In this document: one piece after another, positions 17,307-27,133 of the stretch | How positions within the stretch are numbered: the stretch's first letter is position 1 | How the letters are laid out: each line of letters opens with the position of its first letter | NCBI GenBank assembly: GCA_963840665.1 | Contig: CAWIZO010000004.1 | Location: forward strand, 62,001 to 126,000 | DNA length: 64,000 bases | Direction: 5' to 3' | DNA from: DATFTE01 sp963840665 | GTDB taxonomy: Bacteria; Acidobacteriota; Terriglobia; Terriglobales; Acidobacteriaceae | Made by a program: the position numbers and the translations under genes | Notes under the pieces: model-generated | Seen by the model: only the letters and a program-made list of their open reading frames with translations | The model's database searches: none | Told to the model about the DNA's origin: nothing

Positions 17307-20108
17307 TTATGAACTAACTGCCTTCGGCAAACGGTTGCCATTCGCGAAGTAATGTGCCAGCGCCTGCCCCGTATACGACTTCTTATTCCGCGCCACTTGC
17401 TCGGGCGTGCCCTGCGCCACGATCCTGCCGCCATCCTCGCCACCCTCGGGACCAAGGTCAATGATCCAGTCGGCATTGCGGATGACATCAAGATTGTGTT
17501 CGATGATGATGATCGTATTCCCCAGGTCAGTGAGCCGGTGCAGCACGTCGAGCAGTTTCTTGACGTCATCGAAGTGCAGGCCGGTAGTCGGCTCGTCGAG
17601 CAAGTAAAGCGTCTTGCCTGTCTGTCTTTTGCTTAGCTCGCGCGCCAGCTTGATGCGCTGCGCTTCACCGCCCGAAAGCGTTACCGCCGATTGCCCTAGA
17701 TGAATGTATCCCAAACCGACATCGACCAAGGTCTGCAATTTCTGTTTTGCCTGCGGAATATTTTCCAGCACCTGCAGCGCATCCGACACCGGCATCTCCA
17801 GCAGGTCAGCGATCGAATATCCCTTGTACTTCACCGCCAGGGTTTCCTGGTTATAGCGCTTGCCGCCACAAACTTCGCAGACCACGTAAACGTCGGGCAG
17901 AAAATTCATCTCGATACGGCGTTGCCCTTCACCCTGGCAAGCCTCGCAACGTCCTCCGGGAACATTGAACGAGAAGCGCCCCGGCTTGTATCCCCGCTCG
18001 CGCGATTCCGGCAGCATCGCATAAAGATCGCGAATCTGTCCGAACACGCCCGTGTAGGTCGCGGGATTCGAGCGCGGCGTCCGCCCGATCGGCGATTGGT
18101 CAATGCGGATGACCTTATCAATATTCTCTGCCCCGGAAATTGTCTTGTGCGATCCGGGATCCTCGCGCGAACGATACAACGCCTTCGCTAACGCGCGATA
18201 TAGGATGTCATTCACCAAAGTCGATTTACCCGAACCCGAAACGCCGGTCACCACCGTCATCACGCCAAGCGGGAACGTGACATCCAGATTCTTGAGATTG
18301 TTTTCTCGTGCCCCAAGAATACTGATACCCAACCCATTCGCATGTCGCCTCTCAGGACGCATCTCAATCTGCGTTCTGCCAGAAATGTACGCCCCGGTCA
18401 ACGAACCTGGCACTTTGACAATCTCCGCCGGAGTCCCGTGCGCCACCAGTTCGCCGCCATGCCGGCCCGCACCCGGACCCAGATCGATCACGTAGTCCGC
18501 ACGCCGGATTGTCTCTTCATCGTGCTCGACGACCAGCACGGTGTTTCCCAGATTACGCAACTCTTCGAGCGCTTTCAGCAGGCGATCATTGTCGCGATGG
18601 TGAAGTCCAATCGAAGGTTCGTCCAACACATAGAGGACTCCGCGCAGCTTCGATCCGATCTGCGTGGCCAGACGAATCCGCTGCCCTTCGCCACCGGAAA
18701 GCGTCGCCGCCGACCGATCGAGCGAGATGTATCCCAGGCCAACCGCATCCAGGAACTGCAGGCGCTCGACGATCTCATGCACAATGCGGCCCGCGATGAT
18801 TTCTTCCCGGCCGCTCAACATGATCTTGCGTGCCGCTTCAAGCGATCGCGTCACCGACATCGCGGTGAAATCCGCGATCGACATTCCGCTGACTTTTACC
18901 GCCAGGCTCTCCGGACGCAACCTCTGACCATGGCACGTCGGGCACTCGGTCGCCGACATGTAGTCGAGCAGGTAGTCACGATACGTATCAGAAGTCGATT
19001 CTTCCAACACCTGTTTCAGGTATCCCACCACTCCGCGAAATCCGGTCTTGCCCTTCCCTGACTCGCCGTACATCAAGAGATTTTGTGTCTTCTCAGGAAG
19101 CTTCTCGAACGGCACGCTCAGATCAATTCCGTGCGCCGCCGCCGTGATGTTCAACATGTGAATCAGATTCGACGAGGCTGATCCCGGCCCCAGTCCGCCA
19201 TCGAGTAACGGCTTCGACCAGTCAGTCACAATTTTCGCCGGATCGAAATCGTACTTGCTGCCCAACCCGTGGCACTCCGGGCACGCGCCGTACGCGCTGT
19301 TGAATGAAAACGAACGCGGCTCGAGTTGCGGAACGTTAATGCCGCAATCCGGACACGCCAATCGCTCCGAATAAAGCTGTTCTTCGCCGCCCACGACTGC
19401 AACCTGGACAAGTCCCTCGGCCAGCTTCATTGCCTGCGCGACGGAAGCCTCGAGTCTTCGCTCGATGCCCGCTTTCACCAGCAAGCGGTCGACGACCACT
19501 TCGATGGTGTGGTTCTTGCGCTTGTCGAGTTCCGGCTCGTCTTCGAGGTTTACTATCTCGCCATCAATCCTCGCCCGGCTGAAGCCCTGTTGCAGCAGCT
19601 TCTCCATCTCTTTTTTGAACTCGCCTTTACGTCCCCGCACGATCGGCGCAAGAACCATGACGCGATCTTCGGGCGTTAGTGCCATCACCCGCTGCACAAT
19701 CTGCTCCGCCGATTGCCGCCGGATTGCCCTCCCGCATTTGGGACAATGCGGCGCCCCGATCGAGGCGAACAATAAACGAAGGTAATCGTAGATTTCCGTA
19801 ATGGTCCCCACCGTCGATCGCGGGCTGCGGCTGGTGGTTTTTTGTTCGATGGAAATTGAGGGGCTCAAGCCGTCAATGGCGTCCACATCGGGCCGTTCCA
19901 TCTGGTCAAGGAACTGCCGCGCGTAGGCCGACAGCGTCTCCACATAACGCCTCTGGCCCTCGGCATAAATCGTGTCAAACGCTAGCGAAGACTTGCCCGA
20001 CCCGCTCAGTCCGGTAATCACGGTCAGGCTGTTGCGGGGGATCTCGACGTCGATGTTCTTGAGGTTATGCTGACGCGCGCCGCGGACGGAGATCTTCGTG
20101 ATGGCCAT
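17307..20108 (-). CDS. uvrA: Excinuclease ABC subunit A (UvrA)
   Basis: 933 aa, near the usual 940. UvrA is the ATP-dependent damage-recognition subunit of nucleotide excision repair and works as a dimer with UvrB. Two Walker A motifs (GLSGSGKSSLAFDT near residue 31 and GVSGSGKSTLVND near 640), two ABC signatures (LSGGEGQRIRLATQ and LSGGEAQRIKLARE) and two zinc modules (CPDCG...CPECHG; CEACQG...CEVCGG) are all intact. The start MAITKISVRGARQHNLKNI is standard. No obvious LexA-type box upstream. The gene is complete and full function is expected. Confidence 0.97.
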   Translation of the reverse strand: MAITKISVRGARQHNLKNIDVEIPRNSLTVITGLSGSGKSSLAFDTIYAEGQRRYVETLSAYARQFLDQMERPDVDAIDGLSPSISIEQKTTSRSPRSTVGTITEIYDYLRLLFASIGAPHCPKCGRAIRRQSAEQIVQRVMALTPEDRVMVLAPIVRGRKGEFKKEMEKLLQQGFSRARIDGEIVNLEDEPELDKRKNHTIEVVVDRLLVKAGIERRLEASVAQAMKLAEGLVQVAVVGGEEQLYSERLACPDCGINVPQLEPRSFSFNSAYGACPECHGLGSKYDFDPAKIVTDWSKPLLDGGLGPGSASSNLIHMLNITAAAHGIDLSVPFEKLPEKTQNLLMYGESGKGKTGFRGVVGYLKQVLEESTSDTYRDYLLDYMSATECPTCHGQRLRPESLAVKVSGMSIADFTAMSVTRSLEAARKIMLSGREEIIAGRIVHEIVERLQFLDAVGLGYISLDRSAATLSGGEGQRIRLATQIGSKLRGVLYVLDEPSIGLHHRDNDRLLKALEELRNLGNTVLVVEHDEETIRRADYVIDLGPGAGRHGGELVAHGTPAEIVKVPGSLTGAYISGRTQIEMRPERRHANGLGISILGARENNLKNLDVTFPLGVMTVVTGVSGSGKSTLVNDILYRALAKALYRSREDPGSHKTISGAENIDKVIRIDQSPIGRTPRSNPATYTGVFGQIRDLYAMLPESRERGYKPGRFSFNVPGGRCEACQGEGQRRIEMNFLPDVYVVCEVCGGKRYNQETLAVKYKGYSIADLLEMPVSDALQVLENIPQAKQKLQTLVDVGLGYIHLGQSAVTLSGGEAQRIKLARELSKRQTGKTLYLLDEPTTGLHFDDVKKLLDVLHRLTDLGNTIIIIEHNLDVIRNADWIIDLGPEGGEDGGRIVAQGTPEQVARNKKSYTGQALAHYFANGNRLPKAVSS

Positions 20109-20299
20109 ACAACTTGCTAGTAATGTCCTTCCGTAATGTGGACGGGTCCCCAGAAATGTTGGAGAGTGGAAGTGCGCACCTCTACTCCGTATCTTAGTTG
20201 TTAACAGGAAGCAACGTCAACGCAGGTAGAGTGGAAGTCGCACGCCGGACGAGGTCATCCCCCAAGGATCAGCTGGCGACAAAACCTGTGTAAACGTCC

Positions 20300-20530
20300 G
20301 TGCATCGGAGTAAACCGCGCGGCAGCTTACACATAAGGGTGGGCCGAACCTTGAGCGGGCTATTGCAAGCAATTATCGTATTTCTCACCATCGTCTCGGT
20401 TGTAGGTTTTGGAATTTTTGCTGCCTACGCGGCCGTCAACAGCATCCTGTTCGCTTTCGCTCGAAGCCGTCAACAGACCCACCGCAGCCCGGTACTGGTA
20501 CCCAGCCAAACCCACGCCAGCGGCGACTGA
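20300..20530 (+). CDS. Small single-helix membrane protein, unknown
   Basis: 76 aa from a GTG start. One strong transmembrane helix (LLQAIIVFLTIVSVVGFGIFAAYAAV, about residues 22-47), followed by a basic-polar tail. No domain recognised. It stands alone, divergent from uvrA. The start codon is uncertain because no clear ribosome-binding site precedes it; an internal GTG at the 'VGRTLSG' position is possible. Confidence 0.45.
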   Translation: MHRSKPRGSLHIRVGRTLSGLLQAIIVFLTIVSVVGFGIFAAYAAVNSILFAFARSRQQTHRSPVLVPSQTHASGD

Positions 20531-20539
20531 GGACCCAAC

Positions 20540-20586
20540 TTCAGACCTCGGACCTCGGACTTCAGACCTCAGACCTCAGACTTCAG
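20540..20586. repeat. Tandem GACCTC/GACTTC-type short repeat
   Basis: Successive 7-8-nt units (CAGACCTC, GGACCTC, GGACTTC, AGACCTC). A related run in opposite orientation lies at 20671-20693 and another at 30885-30918. Confidence 0.7.
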
Positions 20587-20670
20587 GAAGCCAAGAACCG
20601 GCCCAGCGTAAGGCATACGTACCAAAGTCCGCAATGAAACCCCTCAACTTAGAAGAGTCTCTACGCAAGT

Positions 20671-20693
20671 CGAGGTCGGAGGTCGAAGTCCGG
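20671..20693. repeat. Short GAGGTC/GAAGTC repeat remnant
   Basis: CGAGGTCGGAGGTCGAAGTCC, the reverse-orientation version of the tandem repeat at 20540-20586, just beyond the stop of the STN-domain gene. Confidence 0.55.
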
Positions 20694-20694
20694 T

Positions 20695-21513
20695 TTACTG
20701 CGGCGGTTGTGGCTGGGGTGGCGCTCCTGGCACGCCGGGCGCTCCGGGAGCTCCTGGTGGGAACCCCTGTCCCGGTGCCGGTGCGCCGCCTTGCTGTTGT
20801 TGCTGCTGCTGTATCTGTTGCTGACGTTGCAGTTCTAACAGCATCTGCTCCGGAGTCTTGGCGTTTGGCTGCCCAATCTGCTGCCCCTGCGCGTTCGGAT
20901 CTTCGACAGACTGATCTGCGCTAGCATCTGCGTCGGCATCGGCATCCGCAAAATCGTCTCCGCCATTATCCTGGGCATCTGGAGCAGGTTGCGCATCAGG
21001 CTGGTTTTGTGCCTCGACGGGCTGCGGCGGAGGAGCGGCCGCCCCACCGTCGCCACCCTTAGGAGTTAAGATCAGGTGCTGCAACTGATCAGGATTCGCC
21101 TCCGAACCCAGCATCACGTAATTGAAGTGCGATCCGTTCAGCAGGGAGGCCACCACATCGCGGGATGGCCCAGGCCCAAACATGCCCACCACTCGCTCGG
21201 TCGCACTCCCCGACAACTCGACATTGGCGCCGGTCTTGGTATGCACGGCGCGCAAGATGTCTCCAAGGGTCGAATTCCGCGCAATGATCGTCAGCTTGCC
21301 GTTCTGAAAAGTCACCTGCGGTGCGACCGCCGGCATCTGCTCTGGCCGCAGCGGCGGAGGCGGCGAGGGCGGGGGCACAACCTCAACAGTAGTTTCGGGC
21401 GTGGGCTGTTTGTGCGCAGCATGTTTCTGCGTGGCCCCGAGGGAACAGACGGTGGCGAGGAAATATAGCGAAACACAAAACAAGACTAGAAAACTCGGCC
21501 GTCTGACCCACAT
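20695..21513 (-). CDS. Exported STN (secretin short) domain protein with low-complexity Pro/Gln/Gly tail
   Basis: 272 aa from the ATG at 21513 (MWVRRPSFLVL), chosen because the signal peptide begins there and a GGGG run sits about 9 nt upstream; a longer ORF reaches 21567. After a proline-rich linker, residues about 70-150 (VTFQNGKLTIIARNSTLGDILRAVHTKTGANVEL) match the STN domain of secretins and TonB receptors. Next come an Asp-Ala run (DADADADAS), a glutamine-rich stretch and a collagen-like GxP tail. No secretin pore follows. It may be a periplasmic accessory of a secretion or pilus system; inference only. Confidence 0.7.
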   Translation of the reverse strand: MWVRRPSFLVLFCVSLYFLATVCSLGATQKHAAHKQPTPETTVEVVPPPSPPPPLRPEQMPAVAPQVTFQNGKLTIIARNSTLGDILRAVHTKTGANVELSGSATERVVGMFGPGPSRDVVASLLNGSHFNYVMLGSEANPDQLQHLILTPKGGDGGAAAPPPQPVEAQNQPDAQPAPDAQDNGGDDFADADADADASADQSVEDPNAQGQQIGQPNAKTPEQMLLELQRQQQIQQQQQQQGGAPAPGQGFPPGAPGAPGVPGAPPQPQPPQ

Positions 21514-21801
21514 AAAAACCCCAACGCCAGCACAGAAAGGGGCGGCCGGCACGCCATCGGATGACAAAATTGTAGCACCGCTTTGTTAAACGTACGCTTC
21601 CTGTGTGAGAACGCTCCGGCTTGGCTTTCTTGCACCCGGAAAAAGTGCTCTTTCTTGGGAAGAAAGTCTCCATCCCAACTACTTTACTTGACATTCCCCC
21701 ACCCTAAGGGAAACACTGTCGCGCTCGCACTTCTGCCTGAAACTGGCTTCTGCTCAACTCTTTGCTGGCATCACCATGATGATCCGCACCAGAGGACTCT
21801 C

Positions 21802-23392
21802 ATGAAGACTCTCCGCTCCGTGCTGCTCGCCCTTCTATTCGCCACCACCTTCGTTCAGGCCCAGGTCGTCACGCAACATAACGACAACAGCCGCACCGGC
21901 CAGAATTTGAGTGAAACGATTCTGAACCTCACGAACGTCAACGTAAACCAGTTCGGACAGCTCTTCTCGCAAACCCTCGACGGATACGTCTATGCCCAGC
22001 CTCTCTACCTGCCCAACGTCAGTATTCCGGGGCAAGGGACGCACAATGTCGTGTATGTAGCCACCGAACACGACAGCGTCTATGCCTTCGACGCCGATGC
22101 CAGTCTTCCCCAGTTATGGCAAACCAGCTTTATCAACCCTGCCAGAGGAATTACCACTCTCTCAAGCAGTGACGTTGGATGCGGCGATCTGGTGCCGGAA
22201 ATCGGCATCACCGGTACGCCTGCAATCGACACGACTACGGGAACGCTTTATGTCATTTCCAACACCAAGCAAAACGGCAAGTTCTTCCAGCAACTGCACG
22301 CCTTGGACGTCACCACGGGCAAGGAAAAGTTCGGCGGCCCGGTGCTGATCAACGCCAAGGTCAAGGGCACCGGCGACGGGTCGGTGAATGGTTATGTACA
22401 CTTCGATCCCTTGAAGAACAACCAGCGCCCAGGATTGCTGTTGCAGAACGGTTCCGTCTATATCAGTTGGGCCTCGCACTGCGACATTGGCCCCTATCAC
22501 GGCTGGGTCATGAGTTATGACTCGCAGACTTTGAAACAGACTGGCGTCTGGAACTCCACGCCCAATGCAGGCCTGGGTGGATTCTGGTCGGGAGGCGCAG
22601 GCATCGCCGCTGACTCGAGCAACAATCTGTACATTGCCAGCGGGAATGGCATGTTTGATGTCAACACTGGGGGACGCGACTACGGCGACAGCATCATCAA
22701 ACTCTTCGCCGACCAACGATCGCTTCAAGGTCGCCGACTACTTCACCCCTTACGATCAAGGCAGCCTTTATAACGGAGACGTGGACCTCGGCTCCGGCGG
22801 CGTGCTCCTGCTGCCCGACCAAGTGGGCACTTATCCCCACTTGCTGGTGGAATCAGGGAAAGAAGGAACCATCTACCTGATTAGCCGCGACAACCTGGGA
22901 CACTACAATCCGAACAACAACAACCAGATCGTGCAGAGCCTGAACACCGCGATCGGCGGCATCTGGGGGATGCCAGCGTGGTGGAATAACAACATTTATT
23001 TTGGCGGACAATACGACTACCTGAAGGCGTACAGTTTTAATCCCTCAACCGAACTGCTCTCGACCAGTCCCACCTCCGACTCCGCAACTTACTACAACTA
23101 CCCGGGCCCAACTCCCTCGATTTCGGCTAACGGCACGACGAACGGCATTGTTTGGGCGTTGCAAACCGACAGCACGGGACCAAACGGCGCGGCAATCCTG
23201 CACGCCTACGATGCCACCAACCTTGCCACCGAACTTTACAACACCACGCAGAACGCCAGCCGAGACACGCCCGGCGGAGCGGTGAAGTTCACCGTGCCGA
23301 CCATCGCGAATGGAAAGGTCTATGTTCCGGCGGTGGACGTGTTGAATGTTTACGGGATATTGCCGGGAGGGCACGCTAAGAAAGGTAACTAG
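21802..23392 (+). pseudogene. Secreted PQQ-like/quinoprotein-type beta-propeller protein, broken by a +1 frameshift
   Basis: Starts at ATG 21802 with AGAGG upstream and a signal peptide (VLLALLFATTFVQAQ). The first 300 residues form propeller blades (VVYVATEHDSVYAFDADA, GTLYVISNTK, LHALDVTTGKEKF). At 22705/22706 one extra base changes frame: the first frame reads ...DSIIKL then nonsense and stops at 22773. The next frame picks up at once with SPTNDRFKVADYFTPYDQG and runs to 23392 through further blades (GTIYLISRDN, GKVYVPAVDVLNVYGI). Removing one base restores one protein of about 529 residues. It is either a recent pseudogene or a sequence error. It resembles exported pyrrolo-quinoline-quinone-type propellers of Acidobacteriota without an identified enzyme activity. 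Confidence 0.8.
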
Positions 23393-23407
23393 TCCCCCAA
23401 AGTAAAA

Positions 23408-23432
23408 CGGCCGGAGTCGGCGACTCCGGCCG
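23408..23432 (+). terminator. Hairpin after the propeller gene
   Basis: Perfect 11-bp stem (CGGCCGGAGTC/GACTCCGGCCG) with 3-nt loop, 16 bases after the stop. No U-run on the + side. Confidence 0.55.
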
Positions 23433-23532
23433 CTTCCCTAAAGCCCCGGCCCCAAAGTAAGAACCTCGGAACCTTCATTCTGCGGTAAGATTCTTGTTGT
23501 TGCCTCCTCCAATCGACAACAGGCTGATATCA

Positions 23533-26151
23533 GTGATCACCAGGGCTTCGAGGAGGTTGGAACCCGCTTCTACTGCGCTCTTTCTCGCGTATCGGTTCTT
23601 GTGGCTTCTGGTCTTCTTTTGCCTGCCCTTGCCCGCGCAATCTCTTGGGGATGCGGGTTCTGTCTCCGGGACGGTTCACGACCCCTCGAATTCGCCTTTC
23701 CCCGGCGCTAACGTCATCCTGCAAAACACGGTTACCGGATTCACCCGCCGCGTCGTCACCGACAGCGACGGCTCGTTCCGCTTTACCAGCGTACCTTTCA
23801 ATTCCTATCAGCTCATCGTTCTGGCGCCCGAATTCGAGCCTTCTCAACAGACGGTAAACATCCGCTCATCGGTGCCAGTGGTCCTGACTATCGGCCTCGC
23901 CTTGCCGGTCTCGAAGCAGAGCATCATCGTCAAGGATCAGACCACGCTAGTCGAAACCGCGCCCACCAATCACACCGAACTTGATGCCGAACGCTTGGCG
24001 CGCAGTCCACTCGAAATCGGAACGTCGCAACTCACTTCGGTGCTCACGCAATCCGTGCCGGGAGTAGCCCTCGATTCCAACGGACAATTTCATCCCGCGG
24101 GAGAAGAAGGCGACAGTTCGTTCATCATCGATAACCAGCCGGACACCGATCAGCAAGGACGAATGTTCGGCAGCCAGATCCCGCTCGGGATAGTGCAATC
24201 GTTCGACGTGATCGAAGGAGTTCCGCCGGCTGAGTTCGGCGACAAGAACAGCCTGGTCGTTCGTACCCTCACTCGCTCGGGTCTTGGACTCACGAAGCCA
24301 ACCGGAAGCATCTCCGTCGGCTACGGGTCCTTCGGCACCAGCACGGCCAGCGCCTCACTCGCCGTAGGCAACCGCACTTTCGGCAACTTCGTCTTCATCG
24401 ACGGATTGCAAACCGGGCGCTTTCTCGATTCGCCCGAATTCCTCCCTTTCCACGACAAAGGCAACGCCGAGGACTTCTTTGACGGCTTCGACTACCAGAT
24501 CAGCGGCGCCGATTCCTTCCACTTGAATCTGGGACTGGCACGCTCATGGTTTCAGGTTCCGAATACTTACCCGCAGGCTTTCGCGGGGCAGGATCAGCGC
24601 CAGTTACTGCGCTCGTTCAATGTCGCGCCCGGATACACGCACCTGTTCAATCCTTCAACGCTGCTCAGCGTGAACGCCTGGGTGCGGCAGCAGCGCGTGG
24701 GTTATTTTCCAACTAGCGATGCTTTTGCCGATCGTCCCGCCACGCTTTCGCAATCGCGCCGTCTGACCAACCTCGGCATTCGCACCGATCTCTCGTACTC
24801 GCGCGGAATTCATAACCTCAAAGCGGGAGTTCAGTTCCAGCACTACTTCTTGTCGGAATCGTTTTCTCTCGGGCTCACCGATGCACTCTTCAACGCCGTG
24901 TGCGTGGACTCCGCCGGTGCGCCTGTGGTTGCGCCCGGTGTCACGAATCCTGCCAATTGCGCTCCCGCGTACAGTTCGAATCCCGCCTTTCTTTCCGGCC
25001 TGTTGCCCTACGACTTGACCCGCGGCGGCCAACTGTTTAACTTTCGCGGGACCACCGACATCAAGCAGGAGGCGCTCTACCTGCAAGACACCGTGAGTCT
25101 GCGCCATCTGACTTTGTCGGCCGGCCTGCGTTTTGACAAGTACAACGGATTAAGCGATTCCTACGGAGTGCAACCGCGGCTTGGCGCCTCCTATTTCCTC
25201 ACGCGCACTCAGACCGTATTGCGCGCGTCCTATGGACGCCTCTTCGAGACTCCTTATAACGAAAACCTGATCGTTTCCAGCTCCACCGGGAGCGGCGGAC
25301 TCGCCAACAAAGTTCTCGGAGCCCCGCCGTCGCCGCCCATCACCACCGGAATCCGTAACCAGTTCGATCTCGGATTGCAGCAGGCGATTGTTGGACGCAT
25401 TGTCATCGACGGTGACTATCTTTGGAAGGTCACAACCTCCGCCTACGACTCTGATGCTTTGCTCAACACGCCGCTCGTCTTTCCCACCTCGTGGCGGAAA
25501 GCAAAAACCGACGGTGTCAACATTCGTGTCACCTTTCCGGTGTACCACGGGTTCAGCGCTTTCTCGGTCATGGGACACATCCGCGCCCGCTTCTTCGGCC
25601 CCGAAACCGGAGGCATTCTCTTCAACACTCCGCCCAGTACAGCGCCCTTCCGCATCGATCAGGACCAGGCCTTCCAGCAGGCCACTCACGTGCAGTATCA
25701 GTTTCCCAAGCGTGGACCCTGGATAAATTTCACCTGGCGTTATGATTCCGGCATGGTTGCAAACAGCGTTCCCACCTACGCTGACGCACTGGCGCTTACC
25801 CCCGACGAACAGGCCGCGATTGGTCTTTATTGCGGCAGCATCTTCGCCACGTTGAGTGCTCCCATTCGCAGTTGCTCTGCGCCACGCTTCGGAGCCACTC
25901 GAGTTTCCATCCCACGGATTGGCACGGAAAATGACGACCTTAACCCTCCGCGTCTCGCTCCTCGCCACGTGTTCGACGCCGGCGCTGGTTTCGACAACGT
26001 CCTGCATCGGGACAAGTACAATCTGAACCTGCGCTTCAGCGTGCTGAACCTGACCAACACGGTGGCGCTCTACAATTTCCTGTCCGATTTCAGTGGGACA
26101 CACTTTTTGGCGCCTCGCAGTTATCAAGCCGAGGCCAAACTGTCTTTCTAA
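23533..26151 (+). CDS. TonB-dependent receptor, Oar-like, with carboxypeptidase-regulatory domain
   Basis: About 872 aa from GTG 23533; the frame is open to a TTG at 23494 and the start is not certain. I prefer the GTG because it gives a signal peptide of normal length (FLAYRFLWLLVFFCLPLPAQS). The N-domain GSVSGTVHDPSNSPFPGANV is CarboxypepD_reg-like. A plug region (DQQGRMFGSQIPLGIVQSFDVIEGVPPAEFGDKNSLVVRTLTRSG) and a barrel ending in ...YQAEAKLSF (terminal Phe) follow. Shorter than the receptor at 9-12 kb and not closely similar. Ligand unknown. The HAF gene starts 3 nt after its stop, so the two are probably translated from one mRNA. Confidence 0.9.
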   Translation: MITRASRRLEPASTALFLAYRFLWLLVFFCLPLPAQSLGDAGSVSGTVHDPSNSPFPGANVILQNTVTGFTRRVVTDSDGSFRFTSVPFNSYQLIVLAPEFEPSQQTVNIRSSVPVVLTIGLALPVSKQSIIVKDQTTLVETAPTNHTELDAERLARSPLEIGTSQLTSVLTQSVPGVALDSNGQFHPAGEEGDSSFIIDNQPDTDQQGRMFGSQIPLGIVQSFDVIEGVPPAEFGDKNSLVVRTLTRSGLGLTKPTGSISVGYGSFGTSTASASLAVGNRTFGNFVFIDGLQTGRFLDSPEFLPFHDKGNAEDFFDGFDYQISGADSFHLNLGLARSWFQVPNTYPQAFAGQDQRQLLRSFNVAPGYTHLFNPSTLLSVNAWVRQQRVGYFPTSDAFADRPATLSQSRRLTNLGIRTDLSYSRGIHNLKAGVQFQHYFLSESFSLGLTDALFNAVCVDSAGAPVVAPGVTNPANCAPAYSSNPAFLSGLLPYDLTRGGQLFNFRGTTDIKQEALYLQDTVSLRHLTLSAGLRFDKYNGLSDSYGVQPRLGASYFLTRTQTVLRASYGRLFETPYNENLIVSSSTGSGGLANKVLGAPPSPPITTGIRNQFDLGLQQAIVGRIVIDGDYLWKVTTSAYDSDALLNTPLVFPTSWRKAKTDGVNIRVTFPVYHGFSAFSVMGHIRARFFGPETGGILFNTPPSTAPFRIDQDQAFQQATHVQYQFPKRGPWINFTWRYDSGMVANSVPTYADALALTPDEQAAIGLYCGSIFATLSAPIRSCSAPRFGATRVSIPRIGTENDDLNPPRLAPRHVFDAGAGFDNVLHRDKYNLNLRFSVLNLTNTVALYNFLSDFSGTHFLAPRSYQAEAKLSF

Positions 26152-26154
26152 CTC

Positions 26155-27123
26155 ATGCGAACCTTCTTCTTCCTTCTCATCGCGGTCGTCGCGCTGCCGG
26201 TGTCCGCACAAACTTCGCATTGCACCGCGGAACATTGCAAGATAGTCGCCATCCCCATCGTCCCCGCCGCCATCAACGATTCAGGCGTAATCGTCGGAAC
26301 CACCTCGAAGCACAAAGCCGCGCTGTGGAACGAAAAGACGGGCGTCAAAGAGATTTCCGTCCTTCCCAGCTTCTCTCTTGCGGAGGGCATCGGCATCAAC
26401 AACCGCGACGATGTGATCGGACTCGCCACCAACGATGCGTCCAGCAAGCGTCAGGCGTTCATCTACCGCGATGGCAAGCTGCTGCTTCTGCCGGGAAGCG
26501 AATCGAAGGCCACTGCGATGAATGACGCGGGCGACATCTCAGGCGAGGTCACGCTCCCCGAGAGGGAAGTCTCCTCAGCGGTTCTGTGGAAGAAACAATC
26601 CGCCATCGATCTCGGTGGATGCTGCGGAGGCACTGCCGCCGCCCTCAACAATCACGGCCAGGTCGCGGGACATATCTACGACGATCAAGGCCGCTACAGC
26701 GCATTTCTTTGGGACAGGAAAGACGGATTGCTGCGCATCGGTCCGTCCAATACGTTCAGCTCCGCAGTCACGATCAATGACTCCGGACACATCGTGATTC
26801 AGGAGTTCACGCGCCACGGCGTCTTTCTCTACGCTGACGGCAAGCTTGCTCCGCTCGATCTGTCGCCGAAATTCCCCAGCCGTCCCCGCGCGATGAACAA
26901 TTGCGACGCCATCGTGGGCTCGTTCGGACCCTTCGCCGACGCGGAGCGCGCTTTCGCCTGGGATCCCGCCCGCGGATTTCGCGATCTGAACGACCTGATT
27001 CCCGCCAATTCCGGATGGAAACTCGAAGCCGCGACGGGCATCAACAACAATGGAGAAATCGTCGGATGGGGTGATTACAAACACGAAGACAACGCAGGCT
27101 TCCTACTGATTCCAGAACCGTAG
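26155..27123 (+). CDS. Secreted HAF-repeat protein
   Basis: 322 aa with signal peptide (FFFLLIAVVALPVSAQ). It carries repeated units of the extracellular HAF family: A-x-x-IND/NN-x-G-x-IVG followed by A-x-LW or AFLW (AAINDSGVIVG...AALWNEKTG; AEGIGINNRDDVIG...AFIYRDG; AALNNHGQVAG...SAFLWDRKDG; TGINNNGEIVG). HAF repeats probably form a beta-propeller; no function is known. The 3-nt spacing after the TonB receptor suggests an operon. Confidence 0.85.
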   Translation: MRTFFFLLIAVVALPVSAQTSHCTAEHCKIVAIPIVPAAINDSGVIVGTTSKHKAALWNEKTGVKEISVLPSFSLAEGIGINNRDDVIGLATNDASSKRQAFIYRDGKLLLLPGSESKATAMNDAGDISGEVTLPEREVSSAVLWKKQSAIDLGGCCGGTAAALNNHGQVAGHIYDDQGRYSAFLWDRKDGLLRIGPSNTFSSAVTINDSGHIVIQEFTRHGVFLYADGKLAPLDLSPKFPSRPRAMNNCDAIVGSFGPFADAERAFAWDPARGFRDLNDLIPANSGWKLEAATGINNNGEIVGWGDYKHEDNAGFLLIPEP

Positions 27124-27133
27124 CGTTGTTTTC

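Noticed and set aside
20540..20693. Possible CRISPR array from the GACCTC repeats
   Set aside because: Units are only 7-8 nt and directly tandem without spacers; no cas genes nearby.
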